From the NCBI GenBank assembly GCA_022495005.1, contig JAGYXB010001104.1, positions 496,001 through 560,000 on the forward strand: a stretch of 64,000 nt of DNA, given 5' to 3'. This document shows positions 1 to 12,005 of the stretch, piece after piece (position 1 is the first letter of the stretch; every line of letters begins with the position of its first letter). Origin of the DNA: Rhyacophila brunnea (taxonomy: Eukaryota; Arthropoda; Insecta; Trichoptera; Rhyacophilidae). The translations under genes and the position numbers were made by a program. Below the pieces are notes generated by a model, which was not told the origin of the DNA, did not search any database, and saw only the letters and a program-made list of their open reading frames with translations.

Positions 1-33
1 CCCCCCCAATATTAAATCCTGGGTGCGCCACTG
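1..33. mobile_element. Right end of a hAT-like element cut by the window edge
   Basis: The first 33 bases (a C-run followed by a terminus ending in GCGCCACTG) are repeated almost exactly at 48126-48160. Read on the minus strand the end begins CAGTGGCGCACCCAGG, a terminus typical of non-autonomous hAT-like elements in insects. The body of this copy lies left of the window, so only the end is visible and its length and duplication cannot be judged. Confidence 0.5.
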
Positions 34-155
34 GTGTCAGTATAGACTAACATACTAGGTATGTGTCAGCTTATAATGTCCTGGGTTCGAATCCCAGGTC
101 TGGCAAATTCACATGTTATTTTTTAATATGTGTTTGGATCTCTAAGGTTGTTCAA
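34..155 (+). mobile_element. tRNA-derived SINE fragment
   Basis: The segment contains a pol III B-box-like motif (GGTTCGAATCCCAGG, about 85-99). It is followed by a body resembling the SINEs at 11805-11991 and 54225-54415: CACAT, a T-rich stretch, ATGTGTTTGG and TCTCTAAGG. The A-box half is degenerate, and no poly-A or target duplication was found. It is probably an old copy of the same SINE family. Confidence 0.4.
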
Positions 156-382
156 TTTGGTACTAACATACAATATTTCTTATAAAAACGAACTCCACTT
201 TGTCGATACTCATATTATTATGATCTTCTAATATGTAATAATAATGGTGATGTAAATACCTATAAGTCTTGTCTATGAAAAAGTGCAGCAAATTTATTAC
301 GTCAAGTACTATAATTAATACTAAAGCTGCGTTGGTTTTGATTTATAAAAAAATGTAGAATACCTATAAAATAATTATACTA

Positions 383-1402
383 GGGTGACTGCTATAGTAA
401 TGGGACAGGTTTAGCTATGGGACACCTCAAATTTAAACTCCCAAAATAAGATTAGCTAAGCATTTCTGTAAGTGTGAAGGAGACAGATCTATTCCGTCAT
501 TTCCTCTTTATATGACTGCATTTGTATTTTTCCGTTGCTAGTTGGCTCTACTTATAAAATATAATTCTTAGTTGAAGTCACCTCAAAATCGCAAAAGCAC
601 GTGTTTGTACTATCACTTCCTTTAAGGAACAGTGATCTTTCGGTGGCATTTTTTTAACACAAGTTTTGTGAATTTCGGCAAGAAACTTATCAGGGAAGTG
701 CGAGGGACTACGAAATATCTATGTACATTGAGATTTTCTTATCAGCTCGAAAAATAACCCTAAATGTAAGTGTGTCCAATTACTAGAACAGATTTTAATA
801 TTTTTTAGTAATTGGACAGCCTGACCAATTAGTGTGTTTGCTTAAATTTATTTAATTTTAATGAATTTTTGTAGACTTTAATGGTTCGTGCTTATTTATT
901 ATTAGCTTATTTACAAAATTTCAGTTGATTAGCTCTTTGCGTTCAGTTATTGACTGGGTGTCCAATTACTATAACACTGTACTGTCCCATTACTAAAACA
1001 ATTTTTTTTGTGTTTCAGATTCTACAACATGGGTTATTTATAATTTTTGTCATTTGAAAAAATTAATTATGCATTAAGGTATAGCCTTCATTTAGGCTAA
1101 GACTTTAGGTATCTAAACTAATCTGTTGTTTGATTTAAATGCTGTGTCCCATAACTGTACCACCGGCGTCCCATTACTATGTCAAAGGTGTCCCATTACT
1201 ATGTTTTCTCATTTTTTTCCGAAGAATATAAATTTTTAATAAATGCTTTTGGTTATATTATTTTAACATGCATTTTCTTAAAATTCATTCAATTCCGCAT
1301 CTTTACATATCAGATATGTTCCCTAGAGGCTAATATTCTTTGACTTATACACTTTTTAAAAAAGTCCTTTCCTTAAATGTCCCATTACTATAGCATTCAC
1401 CC
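383..1402. mobile_element. Tc1/mariner-like non-autonomous element (MITE) with TA target duplication
   Basis: A 1020-bp segment is bounded by inverted ends. The left end reads GGGTGACTGCTATAGTAATG and the right end is its near-perfect reverse complement (CATTACTATAGCATTCACCC). TA dinucleotides flank both sides (381-382 and 1403-1404), as expected for Tc1/mariner integration. No transposase frame is present. The motif GTCCCATTACTAT or GTCCAATTACTA from the termini recurs about ten times inside, in both orientations (near 391, 410, 773, 808, 958, 983, 1145, 1169, 1189 and 1377). This suggests subterminal transposase-binding repeats or growth of the element by rearrangement of its own ends. Confidence 0.7.
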
Positions 1403-1404
1403 TA

Positions 1405-2319
1405 ATTAAAAATTGTTCTTGTCTATAGGTATCAGGGAAAAATATTTTTATGACCTTATACACACGAAATTGTACTGGCAACAATTTTATGAATTCGTAT
1501 TTTAATGTCGGCATGTTGTCTACACTCTACATGTGTCGTAAACGTCAATTTTAACGTCAAACCAACTTCATTGTGATCATTAGGAGTGGTTTTGATAGTG
1601 GATGTGTTTGTTGACAAGCAGGACGATATATCTGTAGAATAACCTTTATGGATCGGAATGTTTGTTTTTGTGTCAAGTTAAATAAATAGGAAGTTTTTAT
1701 CAATTACAACGGTGAAGAGATATCGTGTCTCATATAGAGAACTAGTGTTTTTGACTTTATGAAGGGAATCAACAGAAATATTTTTGATTATGTCTGAGTG
1801 AAGTACAATGTTTTCCCTCTCAATAATTTAATTTTATCGTATATTACATATACGCAGTACTTGAATTGCAACGAATATACAGAATAATAAATTATATTTT
1901 AATATACCTACCAACGGCCAATAATAAATGTTTGTAACCTATAAAACTACCATTGAAATAAAGGCACAACAGAGAAAAGACGCCTGCTTAATAATTGTAC
2001 ATAAATGGTTAATACAAATATAGAGACTTATTAATATACGAAAGAGAATTTAGTCCTAATATTTTCGCTAAAAGTTTTATCCCCCAAACTTCAACACAAA
2101 TAATTTTAATAATTAAATGCATATTTTTGTAACACTAAATATACCTATCTAGGAAGATACTACAACATAGTGAATAAAAATATAGTATATGTGTAATTTG
2201 TAATTATTTTTAAGTTATAAGATACAAGTGTTCATGTGAAAATAACAGTGATACATTGATGTTTACAAGCCATTGGCTGTGTTTATTGTTTTTGTGAATA
2301 TTTGCCCAATTTGTCCGAC
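1405..2319 (+). promoter_or_regulatory. Upstream region and putative 5' UTR/promoter of the PPM1-like gene
   Basis: This AT-rich stretch lies between the MITE and the first coding exon. It must hold at least part of the 5' UTR. It could also hold the promoter or a non-coding first exon, but I see no decisive TATA box, initiator or splice acceptor. An in-frame TGA at 2257-2259 bounds the reading frame upstream of the chosen start. Confidence 0.25.
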
Positions 2320-2552
2320 ATGGCTGAGAAAATTGACTCCAATGAGAAATTAAACAGTGAGGCAGAAAATTTCAGTGAAACTGCGCCTGAGAAAGATGAT
2401 TATCTGGCCGATTACAGGGCGTTCTTTGAAAAGTTTGCCAATGTCATCGACAACGATGAACTCCCTGTTAAACTGAATGGTAGAATTTCCATAACCGAAG
2501 ACGAGCTTCCCGGAGAGATCCTCAGTTATGCCCTGCAGTATCTTGACTTAAA
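2320..2552 (+). CDS. PPM1E/PPM1F-like protein phosphatase, coding exon 1
   Basis: This exon encodes residues 1-77 plus two bases of codon 78. The start is taken as the ATG at 2320, in a good context (GACATGG). The frame is open a little further upstream but has no earlier ATG before the stop at 2257. The first ~30 residues are acidic and Ser/Asn-rich. They are followed by an aromatic/acidic segment (DYLADYRAFFEKF) and a helix-prone GEILSYALQYLDL end. The exon ends at a consensus donor, AA|GTAAGT (2553-2558), and joins in phase 2 to the exon at 20828. The assignment comes mainly from exon 3. The N-terminus of POPX/CaMKP phosphatases is poorly conserved, so exon 1 is supported by phase, splice signal and coding character. 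Confidence 0.72.
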
Positions 2553-5230
2553 GTAAGTATCTTAATCAACGATATTCTTATCCTATTTTGTCACCCTCTG
2601 GATATTCCAATTTTAATAGATTAAGTATGTCTACTACGTTAGAATTAAAGTGTATGGCGTAGTACGTACAAAGCATGGAACATATACTACCAAATAACAG
2701 GTCCCATACCACAACACATGTTCTCTCATAGGGAGCAATAATATACAGCTAATATTTAAAAAACAAAACAGAATGAATTTTATTACTTATTTAAAAATAA
2801 GTATCTGCTCTAAGTAAGTTGGTATCTTAAATGTATAAAATATAGGCTCCATTCAAAATCTAGCAGTTACCAATTTCACACTACACAATAACATGTAAAA
2901 GATATTATCATATTCCATGGGATATATGAACATATAAAAAATCTATTTTGTAAGTAGGTACATAATTTACTATTAAAAATTGTTTTAATGGCAATATTGG
3001 TATTTCAGTAGGTAACAAAGCTAGATACTAGCTATGGTAATGGTGTAAATGAGTGCATATCTACTTCATAAATAAAAAACAAAAAAAAACTGTAGAATGT
3101 AATATTGTGTCATTATTAAACTATCTATAGTTATTATATTGTATTACGAGTTGGGGCTTGAAGTAAGAAAATTGAGGAAGTCAGTGTCAAACGAGGGAAA
3201 TTCAATTTCTTGGATGCGACCACAGAACTGATTTATGCGACTATGACTTACACCCACCACTTACAGTAATAGTTAGCTGTAGTATTAATTCAAGTAAAAC
3301 ACATTATGTAGTACTAATTTTACTTATATTTATGTACAATCATAAATCGTTCGGTGTTCGAATTTAAAACTAAGCTCATCGCAGTATAAGGACTATTAAA
3401 ATAATGATTTGTCAAATGTTAGCATGTGGCGCCCTTACTCAGCGGACAACTTATACTGGTGGATTTATAGTAAATTAATAAACAGGGCCGTGGAATTAGT
3501 ACTACATAATATGTATTATTATTGTGTCACACAATATTATTGTGTTTTATTTTAATTAAGTAGTACAATGTATTTCCATCCAAGAATTAGTGTCGTCCTG
3601 TGGGAGTAGGCAGGCCATTCGTTGATTAGGGACGGCAAATTAAGGAATGAATACGCTTATTACAAGTTTTGAAAGCGGTGGCCCTTTTTCATGCAGATGC
3701 TTACCATAGAAAATACTGAAATCTTAGTAGGTATATCACAAGGGTACCCGCAAACCTGTCAGCACCTGATACTTTCACGTACCTAAACCACCGCTGTGTT
3801 GTGATGTGCCTAGGCAAAGTGCCGGCTTGGGCAGACTTAGAATGCCATCCCCTTTCACTTTTAGTACCAAATTGTATGCAAATTTGTTGGGGACCGACCA
3901 ACCTATTCTATTAGTCATCATCTACTGAGGATTAGAGCATTTCAACGAAACATATTCTCAAACAGTGGTGTTTTTAGGAATGTGGAGGTCTGCGGCACCA
4001 ACAGGTTATTTTGATTACTACACATTTGGTTCTATGCAAACCGCCATTGGGTATTACAATACAAAATAGGAATAGGTATTAGGATAGGTTTTTTACTTAT
4101 TTACCATTATTTTTAAACTATGATGTCGGCACTTTCTAACGAATCGACCGTATCTTATGCTTCATAGAAAACTGCCATTGCTCTCAAAAGTTGTAATATT
4201 CGTGTTCGTTCGTGCCGACCCTAAACAACGTATGACTTGCCCACCCTCACCGGACGTCACAGATGGGACGAATGGTATGCAATTATTTTTCTAATTTTCT
4301 TTCAATTTTTAATTAAGTAGACTGTTGGTCAATGGGCGAAGAAAGATAAGAGAATGATATTTAATTTGAGGCAATTAATTTAGCATTAGACTCTAATAAA
4401 TTAGACTAATTAGACTAAATTAGAGAATGCCCCATTCTCAACCCAAGACAAGAAACTTGCAAATTTTATTACAATAAGGACAGTATACCACATTTATTAT
4501 AGTTAATATAACTATAATAATAATTATTAAAGCTAGCACTTCAGTATTTAGTAAATTAATTTTACAGCATTAACTTAATCCAAACCAAGTAAGTATAAAC
4601 AATTCGCACCTTGAGTGTAAAACCAAGGCATCTGCAATTTTTTTCAATTTCGAGTTTAAATGCAAAACAACTGCAAAAGTCATGAACTTGATAATGTAAA
4701 AGTGAAGTAACTGAAAGAACAATAAATAAACAAAGAATAATATAGATATAAACCAAATATTATGTTTTTTTTTAGAAACTCTATTTCTCCTAACAAAACG
4801 AAGACTTCAAACCCTAATATATCCAAAATATGTCTTTTGCAGATACCTTGGTTTTACACTCACGGTGCGAATTATTGACAACTTAATGCAGTAGGTACTT
4901 AAATACATATTAAAAATATTTTTCTGTCAATTAGTTTGGAGTGTAACTCAAGGGATTCATAATTTGAACATTTTGTAATAATATTTATCTTGATGTAATA
5001 AATAATATTGTTATACCGTTGTGGTATTAGCGTGGTGTTACAAATACATACGCTTACTATTTACTTACAACATGTAAATTGTAAATTGTACGTAAAACAT
5101 TTCACCACGGCACAGTTCGCCGTGAGCTTTATATCGAAAAGAGATGACCGTATACTATACGGTCTTCAATTTTATTAGATTCAATATAATTCAATTTTCA
5201 AGGCTGATTTTGGCAAAATTCATGACTTCA
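2553..5230 (+). other. Intron 1 of the PPM1-like gene, left part
   Basis: AT-rich intronic sequence with no coding segment that I trust. A 37-bp stretch near 2700-2738 (ACCACAACACATG, then CTCATAGGGAGCA) resembles 44744-44781, so a dispersed repeat fragment is present. The frame on the minus strand at 3701-3901 has no recognisable domain. The whole intron runs 2553-20827 (18,275 bp). Confidence 0.6.
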
Positions 5231-5239
5231 AGAATGAAA

Positions 5240-5478
5240 ACCTAACCTAACCTAACAAATAATCCAGTATATCGGCTATTTTTAAAAATTGTTTGCTGCT
5301 TTCCTGTAAAGTGTAAGAACCGTGTTTTATTTAGACATGAATTTTACTATACGACCGAAAGAGGTTGGACGGTTTTTAATATACGGCCATATATTTCCGA
5401 TACAACTTTTAACCGTGACGTGTGATACGGCGAACTGCATACGTACAAGTTTCTGGACACGATTATCTTGATAGGGTT
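5240..5478. repeat. Dispersed repeat, copy 1 (matches 38895-39160)
   Basis: About 235 bp starting with CCTAACCTAACCTAAC and ending near TTTCTGGACACG is repeated in the same orientation at 38895-39160. Long blocks are shared, such as CCGTGTTTTATTTAGACATG and GAGGTTGGACGGT. The copies differ by many substitutions and small indels, so the family is not young. No coding capacity was seen. The intervening short minus-strand frame (5327-5602) is not conserved as a frame between copies. Confidence 0.6.
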
Positions 5479-7947
5479 TTGAAATTACCAATTGAGTCGT
5501 TACAGGTATCCGATAGAGTAAAATGCTCTGCGATACCGGAAAACTGTCACTGATTGACAGACAAAATATGTATATAAAATTATAAAAGTTACAACCAATC
5601 AATCATATTGGCAAAATGAATATGTCAGGCAATAAATAAATTAAAACATCATTATTTATATTTATTTATACGAAGCTCGGGGTCGTGGATTCGAACTTAC
5701 TGCCGATCAAAATATAGATGCGGTTTTTTCAATGTGTATTTGATCCAGTGCAAGGACCCAATGGGATGAGGAAAATGGCTCGATTAATTCCTCGTATAAA
5801 AGTCTGTTGATGTAGTTAACCTAACCCCCACTCTCTGCAGGCCTTTATTATGCTTTGATTAGGAACGAATATGGTAATTTTCTTTTTTTAACACTTTTTG
5901 CGGTCTGTGTCCAAAGATATGTGTGGTAATTACGTACCTAACCAACTGGTAAATCCAATATAAGTACATATTATTAGTATGACCGGATTATTTCATTCAA
6001 ATGACGCGTAATCCAAAATATATGTTTACGAATCAAATAATGTTGCGTGTGATTACGATGAAATCATTTTCTAATACTGACAGCTGATCTCCTAAGCAGC
6101 CAAATATTGTGCCAAGATTTTAGTACGCAAGTGGTTAGCTATTTCGGTTTTATAATAATAAGTGTACCACTGATTTTCTTCTATTTTCTTTACATTATTC
6201 TGGTTAGTAGAGTCAATTTCATATAAGGAACCTCTCACGTCATTCATGCATCCGCCCGTATCTGATTTACACGTGAAAATATAATAATGGGCTGTAAAAT
6301 TAATCATATTTATTATTTGAACAATAAGTAGTATGTAGTTAATCTTATTTTTGTGTTAATAAATGCATAATAATCATATTAGTACATATTTGAAGCCGCA
6401 GAGGAATCACTATTTGGAGTGAACTCAACGGATTACGCATTTTTATTCTGAATTGCCTCTCGGAGAGGGGGAGGGTAGCTGAAAGATAAGTTTACGTCAC
6501 GTTTGTATGACGTCACAGGGATTTACGTTAGGGGGCGCGGTCGACAGTACCGTGAAATAAAATCGCGTCCATTCACAATGGAAAATATTAAACTCTACGA
6601 TGTTTCGCTAATCAACTATAAAGACTAATACATACATACGTTGACTACTACACTTAAAATTATATTAAGACGATATTATCATGATAGTGGGTCGCAGTCA
6701 AAACTTCGGTACAATTATAAAAATAAAAATACCTTATAATAAATACCTAATAGTAGTTAGGTATACTACCCTCCACGTAATTTGGAAATTTGGAATAGAT
6801 TTTTTGAATTATTTTGAATTATTTGATGAAATCAGCGAATCAGGCACCTGACATTTACTAATACGCGGTGCGTATTAGTCACAAATCTTATCACTGTGTA
6901 CAATTGTAAAGTTACGTGGAGGATACTCTACGGATCTCGTAGCTTTGAAACACACTGTGTCCCCTTAATTTACATAACAAATAATAACAATAAATCAGCA
7001 AATCTTCTTTTGTTATTATTATTATGATAGTGATACACTTTTAAAATCAAATAATATCCCACGCAATAATTACAATAAGAGAAAACAGTGTGGGCCAAAG
7101 TTCCCGAGATTATTGTAGTGACAACTTTATTGTTATAACCTATAAAACATTTTGGGAATATCTTATTTAAAGTACACGTACTTTGTAGAAATACTTTTAA
7201 CATATTGACATATTATTATTATCATTATTACATACGCATCATTCTAAGTTTCGAATATCTTTAAAAATTATTGAATTTTCTAACTAAAACGTATATCGGC
7301 TCGTCGCACACTACACAGCCAAATTTGTATAGCATGCCACTATGTATACCGAAACGGATCTTCTTCGGATCTATCGTTTACATGATACACATGATACAAT
7401 ACGGTGTTTTTAAATAATGTACCCAATGTCTTATTTTTTACGTCCATAAAATGTTATGTCAAACAATCCGTGGAGGGAAAGCGACAATGATGTTTGTGTT
7501 CGCGAAGTGATAGCTATTTTGTGGGTATTTAAGAAGTTACCACAAATCACAGGATACATGTACGGACATGGAGGTAATATATGCGTAACATACCAATGTC
7601 CGAACCGTCTTCAAAATGCACATATAGACTGCGTCTAGCCGTCGTAATTTGTGACATATCTAACGTCAAAACAAACATTATTGTAGGTTTGGAGTTTTAT
7701 TAGTAATCGTTTACTCACGTGTACGATATCCTCATATTATTTAAAAAAAAAACAGCATCAATTTTTTTATTTACTTACATGGAAATCATTTCACGGTGAC
7801 GATTGGATAAAAGGAAAATCCGAACGGTGAATGGTGGTGTTTTTACTATCGCGTCATGCTTAATGTACATAGGTAGACGATGCAGCTTTTTTTCACTCTA
7901 TAGGTGCAGATTGAGTTAACAGGCCTGTATATTTTATTTTGTCATAA
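5479..7947 (+). other. Intron 1, region without a recognised gene
   Basis: AT-rich sequence. A B-box-like motif (GGATTCGAAC, near 5688-5697) hints at a decayed tRNA-related SINE, but no A box or tail could be paired with it. Small open frames (for example 6092-6307 and 6970-7203 on the minus strand) are low-complexity and show no domain. Confidence 0.5.
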
Positions 7948-7955
7948 CTAATTAG

Positions 7956-8811
7956 TAGGGAGCGGATTTATATGCAACAAAAAACATGATTATATGCATG
8001 CACGTATGCACTTAAAATCAATAAAATATGCACTAAAACCGAAGAAATATGTAATTAAAAATTGATATTTTTTGTGGGAAAAAATTGTAAATACCCACTT
8101 TACCCAATATTACTGACAAAAAATCGAATAACTAGTTAATAATTTTTCAACATAATACGACAGTAGAACAAAAAACACAAACAATGAATATAAAGTTAAT
8201 CAATTACAATTTTCAAAATAGTTTTTCACAAGTACAAATAATTGAATAGGTAATAAATGCAATGTAAAACCAAACATAACTTAAAAAACAAAAACGACAC
8301 ACTTAACTATTAATAAATACTATTTTCTGTTTTATGTCCGAAAAAAAATACAATTTTTTTCAATATTATGCTCTGACATTAAATTTTTCTGCATATGTAT
8401 CTGTCAGCATTTTGTTTATATGCGGAAAACGACCTCTCAACGTCCACAGAGGTGATTGGGAAAACTTTAAATAAAAGTTCCCGAGTTGACTTCACTTTTT
8501 CTGATAAATCCACAGCTCGGAGATGGCATTAAAATGCAAGTGCATCGAAACTATCTACCTTCCTAACTTAACTTATAAAATAATTTAAAAAAAAACAAAA
8601 AATATAAATTCAAAAGCTCTAAAATATGCATTTATTTATGAAATATGCATTAATGTCTCAAATATGCTCTAACGTCTCAAATATGCATTTATAATGCACA
8701 ATAAAATTTTATTTTTGGATTCTGTGTCTTTCAAAACAGATTTCTATGCAACTCTCATAGCTGTGCATACACCCTAACGAAACATGCACTAGCATATAAA
8801 TCCGGGCCCTA
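7956..8811. mobile_element. Internally deleted hAT transposon with 8-bp target duplication
   Basis: An 856-bp element is flanked by a perfect 8-bp duplication, CTAATTAG (7948-7955 and 8812-8819). Its inverted ends read TAGGGAGCGGATTTATATGC and TAGGGCCCGGATTTATATGC (18/20 identical). The 8-bp duplication and terminal layout are diagnostic of hAT. Many ATATGCA motifs crowd both subterminal zones (about 7980-8050 and 8620-8700), as in hAT transposase-binding regions. It keeps a piece of the transposase dimerisation domain on the minus strand (see 8398-8520) but cannot be autonomous. Confidence 0.82.
8398..8520 (-). pseudogene. hAT transposase C-terminal (dimerisation domain) fragment
   Basis: On the minus strand a ~35-codon frame reads PITSVDVERSFSAYKQNAD, then a stop. 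The ERSFSAYK core is the hallmark of the Dimer_Tnp_hAT domain at the C-terminus of hAT transposases. The rest of the domain and all catalytic regions are missing. It lies inside the hAT element at 7956-8811 and shows which family that element derives from. Confidence 0.7.
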
Positions 8812-8868
8812 CTAATTAGTATCATTCTGACTTATCTCGAAATCTAATAAATGTATACGTATATATAC

Positions 8869-9222
8869 CATTGGCGTGCGGTGCATAGATGCTGAAGATG
8901 CGGCGCATGCCTTATTTATTCTATAGTTGAAGTATCCTCAAAAACAATAAATAAATTCAATGACATATTAACTGAATGGTACTGCTCACTATGCGAGCAA
9001 ATATACTTTCTATTTGTTAGCACATTTTTCATGGTTTGCAAACAGTTCCTCATTATTTTAGTATAGCGTTGTCAACTTGTAATTTTATTATAATAAATAA
9101 CAGCACCACTACATTAATTTTTTCGATAATATTTCATCGACAATTCAGTAGTGTATTTCAACATTGGAATATAGACATGTTTTTGTCATGTCTGATGTCA
9201 AAAAAGACACCGCACGCCATTG
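8869..9222. mobile_element. Small hAT-like MITE
   Basis: A 354-bp segment has inverted ends CATTGGCGTGCGGTG (left) and its complement CACCGCACGCCATTG (right). The interior is AT-rich and non-coding. A related terminus, in opposite orientation and including GGCATGCGCCGCATCCACAG, ends at 44908. The flanking 8 bp do not match, so the target duplication has decayed or the border is a few bases off. Confidence 0.55.
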
Positions 9223-11790
9223 ACATGTTACTATGTTCAAAAAATTCTACTTATTGAAGAATTTATTTAAGTGCTTGGCAGTTAAGGTATTTTAGAAATT
9301 AAGTGATTAGTCCATTTTCCACAAGTCACGAGATCGTTTTTTATTCAGCATCACTTGTTCGCCATATTACGTCATTCATTTTCCGATTGGTATGTTTTCA
9401 ATAGCAATTAGTATGATCTCTGTGACTTCTTTTGATTATTTTGATCACGTCTACTAAACAATTTTCCTAGACGACCTTGTGCTGTTAGTATTCATAAATC
9501 ATTAGAATAATTTTAATTGTTAATAATTATTATTTATTGTAATCGTATTCAGCTACTGAATGTCTACAAATATTATGTATTTTGTGAATAAATTACGTCC
9601 TAAGTACATTCATTTTATTTCATAAATTTTAATTATTTAACGAGTAGGTAACGGAATAATAGCGTCTGTACACGTGTACGGATTTACTTACAGCAATAGT
9701 GTGTATTTTAAATTATCGCGATAATACTAATTAACTGTTAACATGTAAATGTGCTGACTGTCCCGCCGATCTCACTCTTCAAGAGTAAGCGAGACGCGAT
9801 GTTGTCATTTTATAGTACTATTTGGCAGGTCGTGAAAATTGATTAACCTCAAAATGAGTCGTTGTAGTTTATTTTTTTACCGGCAGGTCCGCCACTATCG
9901 TTCTGCTGCGCAGGCGCAGATATCGGACTGTCGCGTGAAAATTTAGAAGCTTCCGAACTTTTTTGTTTCATGCTTGCAATATTGCATCTCGTATGATAAT
10001 ACATGTTTACATGTGCATTTTCTTGTTATGGCCGTGATAATACGTACTGTCAGCAGTAAATAAATGCACGTGTAAACGGGGTACATATATAATGATCTAT
10101 TGTTTTACATTTTACTGTTAATGTCGAATTAATATAATTAATGATTGTCTTTGAATCAGACGACACCTACTTAATCACTAGGTATTTTTATACGAAAGTT
10201 ATTTCACGGCCAAATAAGTGAAAATAAACTTCCTGTTGATGTTTGATTGTAATATATAGATATTTTGTTGGGCACTGTGACCAACATAATACACCAAGTA
10301 AAGGATGTGAATTGATGTAATATTGTGAATGGGAATTAAGTTGATAACATATGACCGTTGAATTTTCATAATTCATATCTCACGCGATTTTGTATTCGAT
10401 AAAAGTTTCATAAAATCAATATAAATGTACTTGTATCTTGATGTCCATAAATACAGTCGAAAGTGTAAAATAACGAACGACCCCGGCCATTTCTCAGGTA
10501 GACTTCCACCAGACCATCACATAAATATAATCTTCTAGTCTAGTATGTAAAATTATCCCGGCATTGTTTTCGGGGCGAGGACAAACGTATCTTATTTATT
10601 AGTTCCTTTATGTATTGTAAATAAATAAATTGACGGGTTGCCAACCATATGGAGTTTGTTTGTTGTTCTTAAATATTACACCAACCCCTCAAATTGAAAT
10701 CTCGTCTAATAGTAGAGGTTATAGTGGATTACAGTACCAAATACGAGCTAATCAATGTAGGTATCCAGTTGGGGTTATACACAGCGCTCTGTCAGCGAAT
10801 GGGAACATTACTAATATTGATCTAGGTATCCCTAATCATTTTTGGAATTGATTGAAACCAATAATATATTTTGAAATTAAAATATATTTAAGTAATCACC
10901 GCAGAACATGAATAAATAACATGTCAAAATACTACAACTAGTATATATGTACTTCCAATTTACGAGTCAATTGTAAATTCCAATACAAGGTTTAACATAT
11001 AAACAATGAGAACCGCTCGTCGTAGTTGTGCTGGTTTGACTTCTAATGTTACTTCGGGGGCCTATCCGAAAAGAGATGCCATCTCTAACCTTATGATTTC
11101 TTAAATTTTCTAAACGTTAAATAATTTCCCCTCGTGTACACCGATACGCAATAGCCAGTACATACTTATCGAGTGTATTGTAAAAAGTTGGTCTCGTTTA
11201 CCAAACCATTGAAATTATTGGAAGAATGTATGAAATAAAGTACTGTCGGGAATTACTGTGGTAGTAGTTGTTTGTTTGGTACGTAATGACTAGGCAGAGC
11301 GGAAATGAACTTAGGCGTTTGATATCAGCATCAGCGGACGCATTGTAAACACATCTAACTCATTGGACCCCTCATAATATTATCATTTAATTAATTATTT
11401 AAATAAAAAAATATGTAAAACATAATCATTTACATATTTAAGATAGTTTATCTATCAAATAATAATAAATTATTTAATAATCTTAGTAAGTAAGATCATT
11501 AGATTAAATTTAAATACATAGTTTTACTTGGACCGGGCTGTGAGTTAACGGATCATATTATCGTTGAGTTCTCAAAACTTCCTATGTGACAATTTTGTGA
11601 AAATGTTTTTTTTTTAACATATTTTCTATTCGTTCATAGTAGTCCGCATACTTTAGTAAACCCTCGATGTTCTATATACATATCACCAAAATTAAAAAGA
11701 ATACACATATATATAAACCTCCGATTGTTTCATTTTACTTACTTACCGTAATTCCTCCAATGTTCGTAGCTATCATAACGGAGTTATTAT
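9223..11790 (+). other. Intron 1, region without a recognised gene
   Basis: AT-rich sequence with a slightly GC-richer patch near 9750-9950. No splice-bounded coding segment or domain was recognised. The open frame at 10630-10851 has no recognisable motif. Confidence 0.5.
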
Positions 11791-11804
11791 AAACACTCGA
11801 TAAT

Positions 11805-11991
11805 AGGCGGCTCTCGTGGTGCAGTGGGTAAGGCGCTGGCCTACCGCCCGAGAGTCCTGGGTTCGATTCCCGGTGAGAACACAATATTTATGTGTTTTTC
11901 TCAAAGCCTGGGTGTTTGTGATTGTCAAAAATTACTAAGAACCACCTTGTACGAAAAAGCAAGGACATGGTTATTAATAATACTTAAAAAA
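11805..11991 (+). mobile_element. Intact tRNA-derived SINE with 14-bp target duplication
   Basis: The head is tRNA-like. An A box lies in CGTGGTGCAGTGGGTAAGG (about 11815-11833) and a B box in GGTTCGATTCCCGG (about 11859-11872). The body (CACAATATTTATGTG, then TTTTTCTCAAAGCC and GGGTGTTTGTGATTG) is shared with the copy at 54225-54415. The element ends in an A-run and is bounded by a perfect 14-bp duplication AAACACTCGATAAT (11791-11804 and 11992-12005). This marks LINE-mediated insertion and a fairly recent event. It is not a functional tRNA gene: the anticodon and acceptor arms do not close. Confidence 0.85.
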
Positions 11992-12005
11992 AAACACTCG
12001 ATAAT

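Noticed and set aside
3701..3901. 66-codon minus-strand frame with mixed composition
   Set aside because: No domain, no true start codon context and no splice signals; not supported as coding.
8870..9257. Plus-strand 73-codon frame at 9036-9257
   Set aside because: It lies within the small MITE and ends beyond its terminus; low-complexity Ile/Phe/Asn composition.
11805..11880. Functional tRNA gene
   Set aside because: A and B boxes are present but the acceptor and anticodon arms do not close, and a SINE body, A-tail and 14-bp duplication follow.
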